The notes under the pieces were generated by a model. The model had not been told where the DNA came from, made no database searches, and worked only from the letters and a program-made list of their open reading frames with translations. From Halomonas sp. ML-15 (lineage in GTDB: Bacteria; Pseudomonadota; Gammaproteobacteria; Pseudomonadales; Halomonadaceae), in assembly GCF_014779595.1 (NCBI RefSeq), contig NZ_JACXZT010000019.1:285175-349174 (forward strand): 64,000 bases of DNA. The letters run 5' to 3'. A program made the translations under genes and the position numbers. Of this stretch, positions 56,004 to 63,952 are shown one piece after another. Positions within the stretch are counted from its first letter, which is position 1; each line of letters starts with the position of its first letter.

Positions 56004-56980
56004 GTGCGCTGCCGCTATCGATGTTCGTCGAGGTGACCGCCAAGCGTCAGACCGCCGAGGACATCGTGGTCATCGAGCTGGCCGACCCCCACGGTCGGCC
56101 GCTGCCCGCCTTCAGCGCCGGGGCGCATATCGACGTGCGTGTCCCGGCACCCGGTCAGGACGGGCTGGTCCGCCAGTACTCGCTGTGCAATCACCCCGAG
56201 GAGCGCGACCGCTATCGTCTCGGCATCCTGCGTGAGCCCAACTCCCGGGGGGGCTCGACGGCCATGCACGACGAGCTCGAGATCGGCGACCTGCTCGCCA
56301 TCAGCGCGCCCAAGAACCACTTCCCCCTCGAACCCGCCGGCCGCACCCTGCTGCTCGCCGGCGGCATCGGCATTACCCCGCTGCTGTGCATGGCCGAGCG
56401 CCTGGCGCATACCCAGGCGGCATTCGAGCTGCACTACTGCACCCGCTCGGCGGCACGCACCGCCTTTCTCGACGAGATCCGCGAGGCCGCCTTCGCCGAC
56501 CGTGTGCACCTGCACTTCGACGACGGTGACGATGACCAGAAGCTCGACCTTGCCAGCCTGGCAGCGACACCCGATCCCGACACCCAGGTCTATGTCTGCG
56601 GCCCCGCGGGCTTTATCGATCATGTGCTGAGCACCTTTCGCGATCACGGCTGGCCGGATGCGCAGCTGCATACCGAGTACTTCAGCGGCGCCGAGACCGC
56701 TCGTGAGGATGACGGCAGCTTCGAGGTCAAGATCGCCAGCAGCGGCGCCAGCTTTCAGGTACCCGCCGACAAGACCGTGCACCAGGTGCTCAGCGAGAAC
56801 GGCATCGAGATCATGGTCTCCTGCGAACAGGGCGTCTGTGGCACCTGCCTGACACGGGTGCTCGAGGGCGAGCCCGACCACCGCGACCTCTACCTCGATG
56901 ACGACGAGCACGCCGCCAACGACCAGTTCACCCCCTGCTGCTCAAGAGCCAAGAGCAAGACCCTGGTGCTCGATCTATGA
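56000..56980 (+). CDS. vanB: Vanillate O-demethylase reductase subunit
   Basis: The 326-residue class IA reductase passes electrons from NADH through FMN to VanA. It has an FMN site at RQYSLCN (58-64), NAD-binding GGIGITP (121-127), and a C-terminal plant-type [2Fe-2S] domain with Cys275, Cys280, Cys283 and Cys313. The length and domain order match VanB. It overlaps vanA by ATGA, so both subunits are translated together. Confidence 0.96.
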   Translation: MSALPLSMFVEVTAKRQTAEDIVVIELADPHGRPLPAFSAGAHIDVRVPAPGQDGLVRQYSLCNHPEERDRYRLGILREPNSRGGSTAMHDELEIGDLLAISAPKNHFPLEPAGRTLLLAGGIGITPLLCMAERLAHTQAAFELHYCTRSAARTAFLDEIREAAFADRVHLHFDDGDDDQKLDLASLAATPDPDTQVYVCGPAGFIDHVLSTFRDHGWPDAQLHTEYFSGAETAREDDGSFEVKIASSGASFQVPADKTVHQVLSENGIEIMVSCEQGVCGTCLTRVLEGEPDHRDLYLDDDEHAANDQFTPCCSRAKSKTLVLDL

Positions 56981-57025
56981 ACGCCCTCTGACGCTGTACC
57001 CATAACCATAATCAGCGAGGTTCCC

Positions 57026-58063
57026 ATGACCCTGACTGCACGCCCCACCCGACTCGCCGCCGGCCTGGCACTTGCTGCCGGGCTGACTACCGGCCTGGCC
57101 GCCCTGCCGGCCCTGGCCGATACCACTACCCTGCGCATCGCCCACGTCTGGCCCGGCGGCTCGATGGTCGACCGTGACCTGTTCGGCGCCTGGGCCGAGA
57201 GCGTCGAGGAGGCCTCCGAGGGCCGCCTCAGCGTCGAGATCTACCCCGGCCAGACCCTGGCCAGCGCCGACAACACCTACCAGAGCACCGTCAGCGGTGT
57301 GGCCGATATCGGCGCCACCGCCCAGGGCTACAGCGCCGGCCGCTTCCCGCTGACCCAGGTGATCGAGCTGCCCGGGGTATCGCTGAGCAGCCGCCAGGGC
57401 TCGTGCATTCTGCAGTCGCTATATGACGACGGCCACCTGGATGACGAATACGACGACTCCCAGGTACTGTTCATGTTCACCACCGGCCCCGGCTACCTGC
57501 ATACCAGCGACCGCTTGATCGAGACGCCGAGCGACCTCGAAGGCCTGCGTATGCGGCGCCCCACCGCAGTGGTCGGCGATATGTTCTCGCGGCTCGGCGC
57601 TCAGGCCATCGGTATGCCGGCGCCCGATGTCTTCACCTCGATGCAGCGTGGCGCCATCGACGGGCTCAGCTTCAACTGGGAGGGCATGAAGACCTTCCGC
57701 CTCAACGAGCAGGCCCACTACCACACCGAGGTGCCGCTCTACGACCTGGCCCTCACTGCCACCATGAACCGTGACAGCTACGAGCGCCTGCCCGACGACC
57801 TGCGCCAGATCATCGACGACCATAGCGGCATGGAGTGGTCACTGCGCGCCGCCGCCGTCTACGACGAGCTGATTCGTCAGGGCCGCGAGGAAGCACAAGA
57901 GGCCGGCCACGAATTCCTGATCATCGACGATGCCATGAATGACGAAGATTGGGGACCGGTGCTGCAGGAGACTATCGACCGCTACCTGGCCGATACCGGT
58001 GGCGACGCCGAGACCCTCTTCGATGAGAGCATGCGCCTGCAGGAGGAGAGCTGTGACGTATGA
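57026..58063 (+). CDS. Lone TRAP substrate-binding protein in the vanAB operon
   Basis: The 345-residue periplasmic DctP protein has a signal peptide (cleavage about residue 31). It is clearly paralogous to the system 4 DctP (shared VLFMFTTGPGYLHT, GLRMRRPTAVVGDM, GMPAPDVFTSMQRGAIDGLS). No dctQ or dctM follows; the gene ends at a strong terminator. It probably delivers an alternative ligand, likely vanillate or a relative, to the system 4 permease. Both paralogues have exactly two mature cysteines at matching places (SCILQ and the C-terminal SC). Confidence 0.9.
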   Translation: MTLTARPTRLAAGLALAAGLTTGLAALPALADTTTLRIAHVWPGGSMVDRDLFGAWAESVEEASEGRLSVEIYPGQTLASADNTYQSTVSGVADIGATAQGYSAGRFPLTQVIELPGVSLSSRQGSCILQSLYDDGHLDDEYDDSQVLFMFTTGPGYLHTSDRLIETPSDLEGLRMRRPTAVVGDMFSRLGAQAIGMPAPDVFTSMQRGAIDGLSFNWEGMKTFRLNEQAHYHTEVPLYDLALTATMNRDSYERLPDDLRQIIDDHSGMEWSLRAAAVYDELIRQGREEAQEAGHEFLIIDDAMNDEDWGPVLQETIDRYLADTGGDAETLFDESMRLQEESCDV

Positions 58064-58088
58064 CGCCTAGGCGTCGGCGTCCTCCGTT

Positions 58089-58112
58089 GCCCCGCCACGG
58101 CGGGGCCTTTTT
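58089..58112 (+). terminator. Rho-independent terminator of the vanAB-dctP operon
   Basis: GCCCCGC (58089-58095), loop of four, GCGGGGC (58100-58106), then five T after one C (58108-58112). It lies 26 bases after the dctP stop. It also marks the right boundary of the aromatic island. Confidence 0.9.
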
Positions 58113-58156
58113 GGAGCTTCGCCTAGCGGCGGGAGGCAGGCCTCGCGCTCCTCAAT

Positions 58157-59362
58157 TCAGGGAATTTCTCGCCGGTAGAGTGAGTAGCCCGCTACGCGCC
58201 ACCGCTCCCCTGTAATGGTGTCGTAGTAGCCTCCTTGAGAGCTGCTCCCTTCATTTTCTATTTCCCAACTGGCCCCACCGTCATAACTGATAGCAGTAAC
58301 GTTGCTCCCTCGCAGGCTGGACTCATCGATACCATCGAATAAAAGCCCCTCGCTCGGTGTCAGGTACAGTGCGTAGCCTTTCAGCTCGGGAGGAAACTCG
58401 TGTAATTGCTGCAAGGTGTCGCCATTCCATCCCCAGACAGCACTCGGTCGAGGCGCTTCTCGTTCTTCCGAGGGAAGCGAAAAGTAGGGTGCCCCCTGAG
58501 TGGTCAATACGAACACCATACCTTCGGTATTGGCGGCGACATCCATTACAGTATGGCCGGGGATGGTGAAAGACTCTTGCGAGACATCCTCTCCCCAGGG
58601 CAGAGCATGGATTCGACTGGCATCGGCAGCGTGGTCATAGAAAGCCATGCGTAGAACGTTGTCCTCCCCTAGCGCCACAAGATCGAACTGCTCACGAGAG
58701 TTTTCGGGATTGCTAGACCCTTCAGGTATCGGCAACTCCTCCCAATGGTCGGCACCATCCTTCGTGCGCCAGAGCTTAGGCCCCCAGCCAATTAGATAGC
58801 CACGCTGGGCGTCGAGAAAACGCAGATAGGTAATATTCTGATCTTCAGGCCAGGGAAGCTTCTCCCACTCCTGACCTTGGTCAGTGGACTTGAACAGTTG
58901 GGTAATTTGCGGGAGGTAACGCTGCCCTGGAAGACGCGCCTGAGTCCGATCCGTCCAGCCAGTGGCCAGATAGATGGTATTCCTGTTTGACGAAAGCCAC
59001 CAATCTGCCTGTTGGGCGGGCTCTTCGAAGCGTTGCTCGACACCGTCTTCAAGATCCCCAGCTAAAATACGCACAGTGCGACGGTTAGCACGCTCAGCAG
59101 GACTTGCCATCCAATGCTCGCTGTACTCAAGCCTTACATTATCAGCTACTTCTTCATCTGTCCTATGTTTGAAGGTGGTTTCCGGGTTGGTCAGCTTCAT
59201 AGAAAGCATCTGCTCGCCACGAATGCGAAAATCCCCTGGCCCGTAGGGGGTATCGTCCTTCATAAAGTCATTGCTGACGCGTTCCCATACTCCCCCGCTC
59301 CCTATCACGTAACTCGCTACCAAGACGACAAGCATGGCTAATGCCCAACGAAAACGGCGCAT
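58157..59362 (-). CDS. Membrane-anchored Asp-box (BNR) beta-propeller protein
   Basis: The 401-residue protein has an N-terminal membrane anchor or signal (RRFRWALAMLVVLVASYVIG) and then a predicted beta-propeller. Asp-box repeats S-x-D-x-G-x-x-W are visible: STDQGQEW, TKDGADHW and SYDGGASW. No catalytic residue set of sialidases is seen. It is the most distal of the minus-strand genes after the RHS remnants, so an immunity-like or cell-surface role is possible. GGAG precedes the ATG at 59362. Base composition is lower in GC than the catabolic genes. Confidence 0.65.
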   Translation of the reverse strand: MRRFRWALAMLVVLVASYVIGSGGVWERVSNDFMKDDTPYGPGDFRIRGEQMLSMKLTNPETTFKHRTDEEVADNVRLEYSEHWMASPAERANRRTVRILAGDLEDGVEQRFEEPAQQADWWLSSNRNTIYLATGWTDRTQARLPGQRYLPQITQLFKSTDQGQEWEKLPWPEDQNITYLRFLDAQRGYLIGWGPKLWRTKDGADHWEELPIPEGSSNPENSREQFDLVALGEDNVLRMAFYDHAADASRIHALPWGEDVSQESFTIPGHTVMDVAANTEGMVFVLTTQGAPYFSLPSEEREAPRPSAVWGWNGDTLQQLHEFPPELKGYALYLTPSEGLLFDGIDESSLRGSNVTAISYDGGASWEIENEGSSSQGGYYDTITGERWRVAGYSLYRREIP

Positions 59363-59431
59363 ATTCACTCCAAACGCAGGTATGGCATCCATGGCAGCGA
59401 AGGCCTTGCCCCCTACCACCTCAATACGCTC

Positions 59432-60193
59432 TCAACGGGCATCCCTCGGATGTCCCACTTGCGAACCGACAGCTGGCTGATAAGCATTAGAGTATAAGAT
59501 AGTCAGGACAATAGCAGTGAATACGTACACAAACATGTCGACCAAGGGAGTTATCAAAAAAAATGACAACAAGCCAAACACATCACTCCCTGTCGAGCTT
59601 ATTAACACCTCAACAGAATAATGAAAAACAAATAACAATGTAACTAACAATGCAAGAGTAAAAAACAGCGACCACTGAGAACTTCTGGTCATATCGAAAG
59701 ACTCTCTCATCGATATATCTCTATCAAGGGCCACACCCACAAAGAGAAGCGACAGCCTTAATGTGAAGAACAAGCCAATCAGGAAAAACGTAAGTGGAAT
59801 GACACCCATAAAAGCACTATACATCATAAGTGGCAAAGAAGCACCGATGAAAAGCCCTGGCACTATCCATAGAGCCAGAAATCCCACACTATATAGGAAA
59901 AACTTCACGTCTCGCCTTGCGGGCTTTAGCTTGAAAAGCGTTGGGTTTTCGTTTAGCAATACTATTCGCATAGTATTTAGAGAAACTATCGTCACAATCG
60001 CTATATCCGCAAATATGTAGAAAACATGCAAGAACAGACTAGCATCATCAATATAATATCCTGAATAGACTAGCCCGTAGCGCACCAGTTGAAGCAGTGT
60101 GTAAAGAATAAAAGGCAGGACTATGCCTTTCAGTATAGCACGTCTATGCTGGAATATAAGATATAGTGAACCAAGGGTGAAGCTTAAAAACAT
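59432..60193 (-). CDS. Hypothetical multi-pass membrane protein, candidate RHS immunity
   Basis: The 253-residue protein has about six hydrophobic segments (for example LPFILYTLLQLVRYGLVYSG and LFFTLALLVTLLFVFHYSVE). No transporter signature is recognised. The gene is markedly AT-rich compared with the island. It lies immediately downstream, in transcription direction, of a decayed RHS core fragment (60246-60316), the position expected of an immunity gene for a lost toxin tip. Confidence 0.6.
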   Translation of the reverse strand: MFLSFTLGSLYLIFQHRRAILKGIVLPFILYTLLQLVRYGLVYSGYYIDDASLFLHVFYIFADIAIVTIVSLNTMRIVLLNENPTLFKLKPARRDVKFFLYSVGFLALWIVPGLFIGASLPLMMYSAFMGVIPLTFFLIGLFFTLRLSLLFVGVALDRDISMRESFDMTRSSQWSLFFTLALLVTLLFVFHYSVEVLISSTGSDVFGLLSFFLITPLVDMFVYVFTAIVLTILYSNAYQPAVGSQVGHPRDAR

Positions 60194-60245
60194 GAGACTT
60201 CCTTAATATTATCTGACAAATCAAAATTTTTAATTCATAGCAAAA

Positions 60246-60316
60246 GCTACGGTGTAGTGGAGCCAGGCTTTTCCATTGTGCAACTGGCACTGGAAGCGGA
60301 TCGGCTGGGAGGTATT
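60246..60316 (-). pseudogene. Decayed RHS core fragment
   Basis: This stretch aligns with the RFQGQWHDEESGLYYNRHR-coding part of the two RHS ends at 61151-61442 and 63601-63893. Eighteen bases are identical (60290-60307, CTGGAAGCGGATCGGCTG), with flanking partial matches. The minus-strand translation reads IRFQCQLHNG and then diverges. It has no intact reading frame and is the oldest of three RHS remnants. Confidence 0.7.
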
Positions 60317-60457
60317 CGCTATTTACTGAGGCCGAAGCAGCGGATTTATCTTGCACTCGAAGTCAATGCCTATCGCAGCCTATTACTTTTCGCCCAAAGT
60401 GCACGAATTATCTATTAGGCCAAACACCTTTTTCAGCCGGTTAAGTATTAATAAATA

Positions 60458-60757
60458 TCAAAAACTCCAAAACCCCCAGAGCCAGAAGCAAATAAAAATT
60501 ATGAACATTACGGCTCTCAAAATATCATTCTTTCCTTTCACCAAGGATGCGATAAAAGTGATTGTAGGCATTAACCAACCAAACAAATAAGCCACTATGT
60601 AGTAACTAAAAACAAGCCCAAAGAGAAAGGTTACAATTACAGCATGAACTCCTATCTCTAGCTTTTCGTTAACATCTCGCAACATAAGAAAAGCCAAGGA
60701 AATCCAGAAAAATATCCCAAGAGCAAGCTTACTCCTTCCCTTATCGCCAACACTCAT
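60458..60757 (-). CDS. Small membrane protein, candidate immunity to RHS tip 1
   Basis: The 99-residue, AT-rich gene encodes a protein with about three hydrophobic segments (LALGIFFWISLAFLMLRD; AVIVTFLFGLVFSYYIVAYL; LRAVMFIIFICFWLWGFWSF). It begins at the second of two nearby ATGs, preceded by GGAGGTGAT within the end of the RHS frame, so translation is coupled to the toxin end. A membrane immunity protein suggests that the toxin acts on membranes. No family is recognised. Confidence 0.6.
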   Translation of the reverse strand: MSVGDKGRSKLALGIFFWISLAFLMLRDVNEKLEIGVHAVIVTFLFGLVFSYYIVAYLFGWLMPTITFIASLVKGKNDILRAVMFIIFICFWLWGFWSF

Positions 60758-60758
60758 A

Positions 60759-61817
60759 TTACTCATCACCTCCGCCAAGATTGTCCTTCCTAGTCCAGTA
60801 CTGAGTTTTAAAACCTGCCACGACACCTGCGCCATGACTTATGGCATCAGAAACAACACCTGCTCTTCTAGTAAGAAAATCTGTTGTGGCTGATGCTGCT
60901 ATAGGCATAGCGTCAACGGTGCTTTGTATGTAGTCACCAGCGCGGGCTTCCGTGCCGGCAGCATAGAGACCCGCTGTAATGGAGACAGTACCGCACCCAA
61001 GAGTTAACGGGGGGGAAAGTGAACACACTGCGGCCACATCGCTTACCGCTTCAGCTGTCTCCTTTTCAGGTATCAGCATGTCCTCAGCATATTGTCCAAA
61101 CATCCTCGGCACGTCTTTGATGGCTCGCCAGAAAATATGCTCACCCTCCAACCCCAGCGGATCCACCATCCCTGTCGGATTGCTGACATACCCATACAGA
61201 TTCCTACCGCCTTTCAACCCAATCGGATCCTGGCTGATATATCGGCCCTGCTGCGGGTCGTAGTAGCGGTGGCGGTTGTAGTAGAGGCCACTCTCTTCAT
61301 CGTGCCACTGGCCCTGGAATCGGATCAGTTGTGCGGCGGTGCCGCGCTCGTTCTTGACCGCCATCCAGTCGTCGGGTTGGGCTTGCCATAGGGTTTCGCC
61401 CTTGGGTGTCACGAGCTGCATGGGCGTGCCCAGGGCGTCGGTGATGTAGGCGCTGATCTGCTTGGGTGCGTCGTGGCCGGCTTGATCGATTCTGAGCATC
61501 GGTACGAAGCTGCCCGGTTCGTACACCACCGTGGTGCGTTGGTTTTCTTTTGCTTCGTGAACTAGGCGGTCGCCGTCCCAGCCGTAGTGGGTGGTGGCGA
61601 TGGTGCCGTTGGCGTGACGCACGGTCTTGCTGATGCGCCGGCCCAGGGCGTCGTAGCGGTAGAGCTGCCCATCCTTGGCGCTGCCGGGGCCGCGCAGGCT
61701 GAGATGGTCGAGCTGACCGAGCGCGGTATAGCCGCGTTCGAGGATCAACGGCTGGGTCTCGCGGTGCAGGGCATCGGGCTCCAGGGCGATCTCGAACGTG
61801 AGGCCGGGGGCGCTCAT
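60759..61817 (-). CDS. Displaced RHS repeat C-terminal end with toxin-like tip 1
   Basis: The 352-residue frame contains only the C-terminal part of an RHS core, ending in the hallmark RYYDPQQGRYISQDPIGLKG and DPLG (219-222). The variable tip is residues 223-352 (130 residues), with a Gly/Ala-rich, weakly hydrophobic centre. RHS homology continues upstream of the ATG (GHKHTYGSGHLHG in frame) to an in-frame TAA near 61863, so this is a truncated, orphaned end rather than a full toxin. The tip function is unknown. The next gene downstream is the likely partner. Confidence 0.75.
   Translation of the reverse strand: MSAPGLTFEIALEPDALHRETQPLILERGYTALGQLDHLSLRGPGSAKDGQLYRYDALGRRISKTVRHANGTIATTHYGWDGDRLVHEAKENQRTTVVYEPGSFVPMLRIDQAGHDAPKQISAYITDALGTPMQLVTPKGETLWQAQPDDWMAVKNERGTAAQLIRFQGQWHDEESGLYYNRHRYYDPQQGRYISQDPIGLKGGRNLYGYVSNPTGMVDPLGLEGEHIFWRAIKDVPRMFGQYAEDMLIPEKETAEAVSDVAAVCSLSPPLTLGCGTVSITAGLYAAGTEARAGDYIQSTVDAMPIAASATTDFLTRRAGVVSDAISHGAGVVAGFKTQYWTRKDNLGGGDE
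61151..61442. repeat. RHS core repeat, copy A
   Basis: About 290 bases are highly similar to 63601-63893, including a long nearly identical run coding for DPIGLKGGRNLYGYVSNPTG. Such conserved core ends are the recombination points for swapping RHS tips. Confidence 0.85.
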
Positions 61818-62056
61818 GCCGTGCAGATGACCACTGCCGTAGGTGTGCTTGTGCCCTGATTAAAGATTGTGAGCGTCATGGTGAAAGGCGTTTACTGCCA
61901 CGCTACCGCCGAGGAAGACAGCGTGGCGCCTTCCCCGGCAGGAGTGCATGCGTTGAACGTTCGTGTCGCGTTTGCTGCTTGAATGCCGGTTTGGAGGTCA
62001 TATCGTGGCCTAAAATAGCAAATTAATGACAAACCTCACGGTGATTAGTCAACGCT

Positions 62057-63253
62057 CTACGGCTCTTTTATTGAATATACAGCCCCTTCAAACGTGCCAA
62101 ATAAAAACCCGTTTGACGATGGAACGATTGGCGTAAATACGTCCCCTTCAATTTCTAATGACCGCGCTAACTGGCCATTCTTTTTATTAATCGAAACAAC
62201 CTTGTTCCCGGCATACGAAAGATAAATTTTTCCACCGTGAATCAAGGGAGTGTGCCTGACAAAACCTTCGTTATCATGACTCCATACAAGTTCTCCTGAA
62301 TTTATATCCAAAGAATGGAAGCTACTCTCCCGGCCATTCTCAGTGCCCAGGAAAACGCAGCACTCATCAGCTACAACAGAAGAGAAAGAGATACCATCTA
62401 GCGGCGCTTGCCAGTTTTTTATTCCACCAACGCTATAGGAATAGAGAACGGGCTCTTTCTGATCTCCTGAGGTAAAAATGAAATTATCTTCATGAAGCGC
62501 TATGTCCCCACGAGGAGTGTAGTCAGCTTCGACATCGCTCTCATATGAAAAAACAACCTCCCCTGACTCTGCATCCAAGGCGTATATATCGGTGCTAGTA
62601 TCTTGAAAATAAACCAGCCCTTCCTTAGAGGAGAGCCCACCCCGAAAATCCACAGGGGAAAATTGCCACTGTGCCGCCCCGGTGGCAGCATCTAATGCAT
62701 AGATTTTATATCTAGTTGAAAAAATAACGTTACCAGCGCGTGTTGTGATGCCCCAAACCCCAGAGAGATCATCTGCTGTAAATGACCAAACCTCCTCTCC
62801 AGTGTGCTTATTTAGAGCAACCACTTTACCCCCGGCTTCGCGAGACGCATCGGTTACTACTCCCTCCCCAAAAAAAATCAAGTTTTCATACAGCGCTATG
62901 TTACGACCAGTTTCGTCAAAAATATCCGACGACCATATTAGCGATCCATCATCCTCATCAACGGCGTACAGCGCCCCTTCATATGTGGAGAAAAAAACCA
63001 TTCCCTCGGATACTTTTATTGGAGACTGTATTGGATTACCGTCTCCACTAAGACCTACACTTAAAAACTCTTCTTTTGTATAGCTTGATGGGGCTTCAAA
63101 CACCCAGTTCACCTTTGGCACTTCGTGCTTGCTCCCCCCCCCCATGCTAACAAGGGCGAAGACAACCAGACAAAGGCAAAGGCTGCATAGCACTTTCCTT
63201 TCAGCAACATAAACATTACCTTTTCCTTGTAAATGGGTCAGAAACACCGTCAC
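62057..63253 (-). CDS. PQQ-like beta-propeller protein with a G-tract after its signal sequence
   Basis: The protein is about 398 residues from a GTG at 63253. It has repeated beta-propeller blades of the PQQ-binding-like/BamB style (GALYAVDEDDGSLIWSSD, GKVVALNKHTGEEVWSF, KIYALDAATGAAQWQFSP, THSLDI-type). There are no PQQ-enzyme catalytic residues. The N-terminal hydrophobic segment (VLCSLCLCLVVFALVSMGGG) is coded just before and across ten consecutive G (63143-63134). A second frame from an ATG at 63220 with AAGG-type ribosome sites gives an alternative signal peptide that joins the propeller only if the tract has 8 or 11 G. It lies downstream of RHS tip 2. Confidence 0.65.
   Translation of the reverse strand: MTVFLTHLQGKGNVYVAERKVLCSLCLCLVVFALVSMGGGSKHEVPKVNWVFEAPSSYTKEEFLSVGLSGDGNPIQSPIKVSEGMVFFSTYEGALYAVDEDDGSLIWSSDIFDETGRNIALYENLIFFGEGVVTDASREAGGKVVALNKHTGEEVWSFTADDLSGVWGITTRAGNVIFSTRYKIYALDAATGAAQWQFSPVDFRGGLSSKEGLVYFQDTSTDIYALDAESGEVVFSYESDVEADYTPRGDIALHEDNFIFTSGDQKEPVLYSYSVGGIKNWQAPLDGISFSSVVADECCVFLGTENGRESSFHSLDINSGELVWSHDNEGFVRHTPLIHGGKIYLSYAGNKVVSINKKNGQLARSLEIEGDVFTPIVPSSNGFLFGTFEGAVYSIKEP
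63134..63143. repeat. Homopolymer of ten C (ten G on the coding strand)
   Basis: Ten consecutive C on the plus strand lie inside the signal-peptide end of the beta-propeller gene. Tracts of this length are prone to slippage and are the usual hallmark of phase-variable genes; they are also prone to sequencing error. Confidence 0.9.
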
Positions 63254-63313
63254 AATGCGCGACCAAAGCCCTCATTGCGCGTGATTCAGGCCCGCTATCA
63301 TTAGTCATGCCCA

Positions 63314-63952
63314 TTATATCTCTGCAATCTCTAGACTTCTGTTATTTGTTTCTCGAGCTGCAGTATTCATACAGCTATTAACTCTCCGGCTAATTTCTTC
63401 ATTATCAAACTGACTAAAGCCTCTGAGATTTTCGTCTAACTGTTCACAGTACTCTTTGTGACTTTGTCTATTCTGATCGTTTACTGCTCTCCAAGCATCG
63501 TCGATCTCGCCGATTTGTTCCTGCATAGCATCTTGAGACTGTGTGCCGACATAACAAACACTTTGCTCGACTACCCAGACCTTAGATAGTTTCGGACTCA
63601 AACCCAGCGGATCCACCATTCCTGTCGGATTGCTGACATACCCATACAGATTCCTACCGCCTTTCAACCCAATCGGATCCTGGCTGATATATCGTCCCTG
63701 CTGCGGGTCGTAATAGCGATGGCGGTTGTAGTAGAGCCCCGACTCTTCATCGTGCCACTGGCCCTGGAAGCGGATCGGCTGTGAGGCGGTGCCGCGTTCG
63801 TTGGTCACTGCGGCCCAGTCGTCGGGCTGGGCCTGCCATAGGGCCTCGCCCTTGGCTGTCACGAGCTGCATGGGGGTGCCCAGGGCGTCGGTGTCGGCGT
63901 CGGAGCTATAAGTCCGTAGATCATCAAAACAGATTGTCCCCCCGACCCGCAT
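63314..63952 (-). CDS. Displaced RHS repeat C-terminal end with toxin-like tip 2
   Basis: The 212-residue frame begins with about 21 residues unrelated to RHS, then RHS core (DALGTPMQLVT; RYYDPQQGRYISQDPIGLKG; DPLG at 114-117), then a 95-residue tip (118-212). The tip is polar and helical in character with Cys133, Cys169 and Cys194; no known nuclease or deaminase motif is visible. The non-RHS start indicates truncation by recombination near 63893. The beta-propeller gene follows 60 bases downstream and is the positional immunity candidate. Confidence 0.72.
   Translation of the reverse strand: MRVGGTICFDDLRTYSSDADTDALGTPMQLVTAKGEALWQAQPDDWAAVTNERGTASQPIRFQGQWHDEESGLYYNRHRYYDPQQGRYISQDPIGLKGGRNLYGYVSNPTGMVDPLGLSPKLSKVWVVEQSVCYVGTQSQDAMQEQIGEIDDAWRAVNDQNRQSHKEYCEQLDENLRGFSQFDNEEISRRVNSCMNTAARETNNRSLEIAEI
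63601..63893. repeat. RHS core repeat, copy B
   Basis: This is the partner of 61151-61442. Similarity stops at GTGCCCAGGGCGTCGGTG on the plus strand (63876-63893), where the sequence changes to an unrelated stretch that continues to the window edge. That break marks a recombination or insertion junction. Confidence 0.85.

Noticed and set aside
58157..59362. Sialidase identity from Asp-box repeats.
   Set aside because: The catalytic Arg triad, Tyr/Glu and the RIP motif of sialidases are not visible; only the propeller repeats are present.
62057..63253. BamB or a PQQ-dependent dehydrogenase.
   Set aside because: No lipoprotein Cys, no outer-membrane assembly neighbours and no PQQ-enzyme active-site residues; only the blade repeats match.
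61151..63893. The duplicated ~290-base blocks as insertion-sequence ends or a transposon.
   Set aside because: They translate to conserved RHS core in frame and have no terminal inverted repeats or transposase between them.
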